NCBI GenBank assembly: GCA_022432975.1
Contig: CM039512.1
Coordinates: forward strand, 4,027,998 to 4,091,997
Direction: 5' to 3'
DNA from: Begonia masoniana
Taxonomy: Eukaryota > Streptophyta > Magnoliopsida > Cucurbitales > Begoniaceae
DNA length: 64,000 nt
The notes beneath the pieces are model-generated. The model searched no databases. It was not told the DNA's origin and saw only the letters and a list, made by a program, of their open reading frames with translations. A program made the position numbers and the translations under genes. Positions 52,801-64,000 of the stretch are shown piece after piece. The first letter of the stretch is position 1, and each line of letters starts with the position of its first letter.

Positions 52801-54095
52801 ACGAAGAAAGACTCCCTTCTCAGCGGCTTCTCTCGTGCTTCCATGGGGTGACCATCATCCATCATCACCCTTCATGCACCTGCACCTCAGTTACTTTACT
52901 TATTAATTGGAAATTTAACAATTATGACTACTTAATTCAAAACTTATATTACTATTAATACTAGACATGAACTTCCCTCATTGCTGACATCACAATATCT
53001 TTTACTTTGCAGTTATTTCAAAAACACATTGTACTAGGTAGAGAGAATAAATTTATTTATAAACAATACATTTTTCATTCTCCTAAGCAATTGAAGATTG
53101 TGCATCCTCACTGGTATGAATTAGACCTTTACACTGAATCATTTTATCCTTCACATAACGGGTTGTCACAATATCTCTTCTTTGGGGGCAGACGTCCTCA
53201 TCGGCCACACTTCTGATTGGACAGTGACTTTGATACTATTCGTAATTTTCTTCAGTACTCTCAGTACAATATTGTCTGCTTTGGGCAAGAGACTGCATAG
53301 ATTTGTTTTTAAGGATAGTTAAAAACACGTTGTACTAACTAGAGAGGGAAACTTACTTATAAACCATGAATATTCAACTTTCCCAATCGATATGAGATTG
53401 TGCATTCTCACTAGTATGAGTTGAACATTTACACTGAGTTGTCTAGCATTCACATGATGGATTATCACAATAATAGTACTTGAGAAATGTGTGTTTTACT
53501 CAAAAGATAATTTAGTATATTTTCTAATCATTATACGCACAGACGAAAACATAAATTTAGAACGACGTCGTTAAGTGTGTTAATTTGAAAGAAATAAATT
53601 CGTAAGTAAACTACTATTTATATTAATTTCAAAGTGATAACATAATAAATATACATTACTAAAGAAGACAAAATAATAATAATTATAAAAACATAAATAA
53701 AATAAAATAAATCAAAATTTATATAATTAATCTTTTTTACCCTCTTTAAAAATAGGATTATCTGGTTGGCCTGTTGGATAATGATGATGGTGATGATCAA
53801 AACTGGATAAGCCCGATTGAGCTGGGTTTGAGGGTCTAAGTTAATGGACTGTGAGCCCATTTGTAGTGGATTGTTCCCTTCGCGCTACAATCCCATGAAC
53901 CAAAATAGGGCCCTTGCGTTCGCCTCTCTTTCTGGTTCAGGTTTTAGGATCTCTAGGGCTTTTCCGATCTCAAATTCTTCCATGTCGATTTAACGAGAGT
54001 GATGCTCAACGACTGTATGGAATTGTTATCTAGGATTAGTTTGAGATAGGGAAGGTTTTTCAGTTGCTTCAATATCTGCAACTTCTAATTTTTCC
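52801..54095. other. Intergenic DNA with a diverged 300-bp tandem repeat
   Basis: The stretch 53020-53185 recurs in diverged form at 53320-53480. Shared words include AAAAACAC(A/G)TTGTACTA, ATTGTGCAT(C/T)CTCACT and TTTACACTGA. AT-rich DNA follows to the SYF1 leader. No gene seen. Confidence 0.4.
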
Positions 54096-60471
<6,376 letters not shown>

Positions 60472-60707
60472 TTTTGTCTTCTTAGAAAGCAATCCGATTA
60501 TCAACAAAATTGAGAAATTTTGGCAAATCCCTCAATCTTGAGTTGTATTGTTCCCAACATTGTCACTGTATCTATAAAAAAATTGTTCATAGTTGTGCCT
60601 TGGCCAATTTATTCAGAAAAACTTTCAATTATTTCTGATCCTGAACACGAAGAACAGCAAATTAAGTGCATGCATCAAACACGGACCACGACGTCTCGCT
60701 ACTTTCA
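60472..60707. other. Overlap zone of two convergent 3' ends
   Basis: Only 236 bp separate the stop codons of SYF1 (plus) and the quinone oxidoreductase (minus), so their 3' UTRs probably overlap. No other feature seen. Confidence 0.4.
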
Positions 60708-62392
60708 TCAGGGGAGAAGCAGTATCTTCCCAATATGCTCGCTGCTTTCCAATACCCGGTGAGCCTTGGCGGCTTCGCTCAGAGGAAAATATTTGTAGAC
60801 TACAGGCTTCACCTTCCCATTTCTAATTGCAGGCCATACATTCTTCTCAACTTCACTCACAATTGCAGCTTTATTTTCTGGTTTTCTGTATCGCAGTCCG
60901 GCCGCTGTGTAAACAATAACATTATTTTACGTTGATGTTCAATAAAGATACCCTTTATTCAAAATGTTCTGGGAAGGGACCTTGTACAGTGAGGCGTTTT
61001 GACAGTAAACTGGGGATGTTCAGTTCTGTGGTGGCTCCTCCCATTGTTCCAATAATAAAAAGCCTACCATCAAAGTTTAAACTTTCAACATTCCGCTTAA
61101 AGTAAGACGCCCCCAGACTGTCGAGAATGACATCAACGCCTGCCAGTGATTGTATTTGTGCTATTCATTTAAATATAACAATTTTGGACAAAATTTTGGA
61201 GAAATGCAGTGATGAAGAGCAAACCTTTTCCGTCCGTTTCTTGTTTCACTCGTGTGACGAAATCCTCCGTTTTGTAATTGATGCACACATCAGCTCCCAG
61301 ATCCTTGCAAACATCTAGTTTTTCCTTGCTTCCTGTTAAACCATATCTAAATTTGTACGACAAACAATGCTTGAAAAAGAGAACTTGAGCAGACAGTTGA
61401 AGCTGGACCTGCCGTGACAAACACTTTTGCTCCTATGAATTTAGCTATCTGAATTGCGAATGTTCCAATTCCACTAGATCCTCCATGAACCTGAAACGCA
61501 ATTAACACAATCACTAGATATGCAGAAAACAAAGTGTTAAGAGTGATGAAACAATAAGGTTTAAATTTAGTTCATAGTCCTTGTCTTCCAAGTGTTCTTT
61601 TTAGCGAGCCAATTCCTGATTATCTGGCTCCTTATCTTTTCTCTTGTGTGTTCTTTCCCTTCTTTGACAATAGGTGACACCATGAAATGAAAAATGAGAA
61701 CAAAGGGTAAGCTCTGAACTCACGAGAAACGTTTCCCCAGCAGACAACCGACTCATCATAAACACAGTTGACCAAACAGTGCAAGCCACCTCAGGCAGAC
61801 TTGCAGCATCCTTCAGAGAAACACCATTAGGAATTGGAAGAATTTGTCCGGCCGGCACAGCCACTTTTTCAGCATACCCTCCTCCACTAAGAAGAGCACA
61901 AACCTGTCCATTAATATCTGTCATTTAATTCATTCGCGTATATGTTCATCAATAAGTTCTAATAAACATCTAAAAATTTCTGGGTTCGTATAAAAAACTG
62001 GACAGAATCTGATTCGACCTATTAACTCGTAATTTAAGACATTGAATTTTTATCATTTTTCATCGCACAATCTAGTATCAAAATTAGCAAACAAAGTTGG
62101 TAACACCCAAAAGAGATTTCCCACGAAATTCAAAATCAACCTGATCCCCGATTTTCCAGCCGGAAACGTCTTTCCCAACGGCTTCGATGATTCCAGAGCA
62201 CTCAAGACCCAGATAGGGGCATGAGCCCGGGGGCGGTGGATATAACCCTTTCCTCTGAAGGGTGTCAGCTCGGTTAAGAGCGGTGGCCTCGACTTTGATC
62301 AGGACCTCATCGTGGTTGAGCTGAGGATCTTCAACTTCTTGCAGATGAAGCGCTTCTGGGCCGCCTGGAGTGCTTACTACTACAGCCTTCAT
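60708..62392 (-). CDS. PIG3/zeta-crystallin-type NADPH:quinone oxidoreductase
   Basis: Six exons on the minus strand: 62392-62141, 61903-61724, 61490-61409, 61332-61225, 61139-60981, 60904-60708, all GT-AG and in phase; 325 residues. Start MKAVVVSTPGGPEALHLQE, with TTG-SKT upstream not used. Domain order of the medium-chain reductase family: GroES-like N-terminal half (VEDPQLNHDEVLIKVEATAL, LGLECSGIIEAVGKDVSGW), then Rossmann fold with the NADPH loop VHGGSSGIGTFAIQIAK, INYKTEDF, VDVILDSLGASYF, and the C-terminus EKNVWPAIRNGKVKPVVYKY, FPLSEAAKAHRVLESSEHIG, KILLLP. Zinc-binding residues of alcohol dehydrogenases are absent, as in the quinone reductase subgroup. It likely reduces quinones with NADPH in the cytosol; the exact substrate is unknown. 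Intact. Confidence 0.93.
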
Positions 62393-64000
62393 CGTTTTAC
62401 TCAATAATTAGTTCCCAAGCTTCCAACTTTATCGAAGCAGAAACAGATGACGAGTTCCTTTCAACTTTTTCTTTTCCTTCCATCGTCTTCCTATTTCTAA
62501 TTTTCTCAGATTTTTCATTAATTTTTATGGCTAAATTTCACTTCAATCACTGCTCGGAAAATAAAAATAATTCATTTACAAAATTATTGTGATATAATAA
62601 ATATTTAAAGGTAAAATATAATTTATAGTCCTACGTTGGAGGTCATTTACAATTAGATTTTAAATTTTTTTTAACGACCAAAATCTCTACTTTCATGTAT
62701 AAATAATATAAATTTTGTTGCCAATTTATTTACTAAATCCAATTAAATGGTACAGTGTGTTTCAAATAATAAGGTGTTACAATTTAACTTATAACCCTTC
62801 AATGATTTCTAACTTATTTTGCCTATGTCTATTTCTCACAAAGTTTGAAATTACAAGAGAAGAAATTGATAGAGTTGGAAACATTGTTGGAAATCAAACC
62901 GAAGAGATCAATAGAGTTTGAAGCATAGTTAGAAATTATCGAAGATGTTAAATATCGGAACACCTCATCAATTGAGGCAAATCTCATGAGAGGCTTGTCA
63001 ATTGTTCTTCAAGTCGGAAAAATCTAGAGGCTCAACGGGTAGAAATATAGACGTTTGTTGATGTTGAGAATTATGTATCCGACAAGCAAATGTAATTGAA
63101 CATATGAATAAATTTATATTGATTAATATTATATTTGTATTTTAGATTATATTTTATAAAATTCATAAAAATTATTTTGTAATTTATGCAAGCTTTATAT
63201 TAACATATATATTGTATATATGTGAGATAAAATATAAAGAGTAATAACCAAAATAAGTCCGTGCCTTATATTTGAAATATAGAATCTTCAAATAATTTAT
63301 AGTTATAAACATATTTTATTTCATTAAGAATGTATAGTTATATCCCGACTATATATGTAGTGATACAAAATAAATATATCTTTATATAATATGATTATAT
63401 AGGACTGAACCAGATAAAATTATATTGTTTTGATAATTTCTGTTAAATATAGAACAATTAATTTTATCATAATGATGGTCATATATGAATGATCTTAATT
63501 TGTTGTATTTAACAGACTCTTATTTTGTTTTATTATATTTTTTGATTTACTCGGTAAAATTTTGTATGAACTACAATTCATAATCCTTGTATATTGAGAA
63601 TGAAGTAAAGAATAACTGAGAATGTTAACATCGATACAATAAAGTTCATTTATATAGATTCCATTGTTTGTTAGTTTAGGGATATAATAATTAGTGCGTA
63701 ATTCATAATCGTTATGAATTAATTATTAAATCAATAACTAAAGATAGTCAAGAATAAAAATTTGATAGGTTAACGGATATAAACCTAGCTCTATGTTGAG
63801 CCGTGTAAAAATAATCAACCCAGTTCATAAAACAGTTAGCTTTGGATCCCCTTCTCTCTCTGTAATCTTCATTTTACAATTTGCATGTTTTTGCCTTGTT
63901 TGTCGTTTTCTGTATTACTCGGGCTATAAAAAGCCCCTGAACAATGCTCTGTAAAATAAGTAAGTTGAAGAATACAATATTATTATTTTCCATTACCTCT
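62393..64000. other. AT-rich intergenic DNA, possible LTR-like edge at the end
   Basis: No gene recognised. Near the end, GGGCTATAAAAAGCCCCTG (63919-63937) holds a TATA-like core within an inverted GGGCT/AGCCC, followed by CTGTAAAATAAG. This resembles the promoter part of a retrotransposon LTR, but no partner repeat is in the window. Confidence 0.3.

Overview
This window is nuclear DNA of a flowering plant, most likely a core eudicot. The genes have GT-AG introns, there is a nuclear tRNA-Asp gene, and the proteins are plant types: a VAL-type B3 factor, a pollen-type syntaxin, an FBS1-type F-box protein and an AFB-type auxin receptor fragment. Transposons of typical plant families are abundant. 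I cannot name the species from the sequence.

Left third (1-15.2 kb): a nested transposon graveyard. The 3' end of a Ty3/gypsy-type retrotransposon (LTR about 1181-3033) breaks a hAT transposon. That hAT sits inside a minus-strand MULE (MuDR) transposase remnant (7.1-8.3 kb), and a second copy of the same hAT family lies inverted on the other side (8.4 to about 14.3 kb). Both hAT copies carry the same two decayed genes: a hAT transposase and a second gene resembling the 'putative plant transposon protein' family. Interrupted palindromes lie between the two genes. Next come a TATA-bearing block full of CGGTTAACCG palindromes, a fragment of an AFB2/3-like auxin receptor gene, and a 1.5-kb perfect TTC array.

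Middle (17.7-38 kb): an unrecognised membrane protein with poly-Glu tracts (minus). A young 3.6-kb LTR retrotransposon (19926-23507) has a gag-like gene, no pol, and a captured intron-free piece of a vacuolar sorting receptor. Then FBS1/SKIP27-type F-box gene (minus), tRNA-Asp, APC4 (19 coding exons), and sphingosine kinase SPHK with two frame disruptions.

Right part (39.9-62.4 kb): a decayed VAL/HSI2-like B3 gene with a transposon insertion and a 244-bp tandem duplication in its introns; an intact single-exon SYP124/125-type syntaxin; VPS28 of ESCRT-I (minus); the splicing factor SYF1; and a convergent PIG3-type quinone oxidoreductase (minus). The final 1.6 kb is AT-rich with no gene recognised.

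A technical oddity runs through the window. Perfect runs of 500 G, 500 T, 1500 T, 969 A and 1498 bp of TTC look like assembly artefacts. They fall beside or within genes, and one replaces a SYF1 splice acceptor. The host genes are housekeeping loci with no operon-like relation. The most unusual biology is the gene-capturing retrotransposon and the two-gene hAT family.
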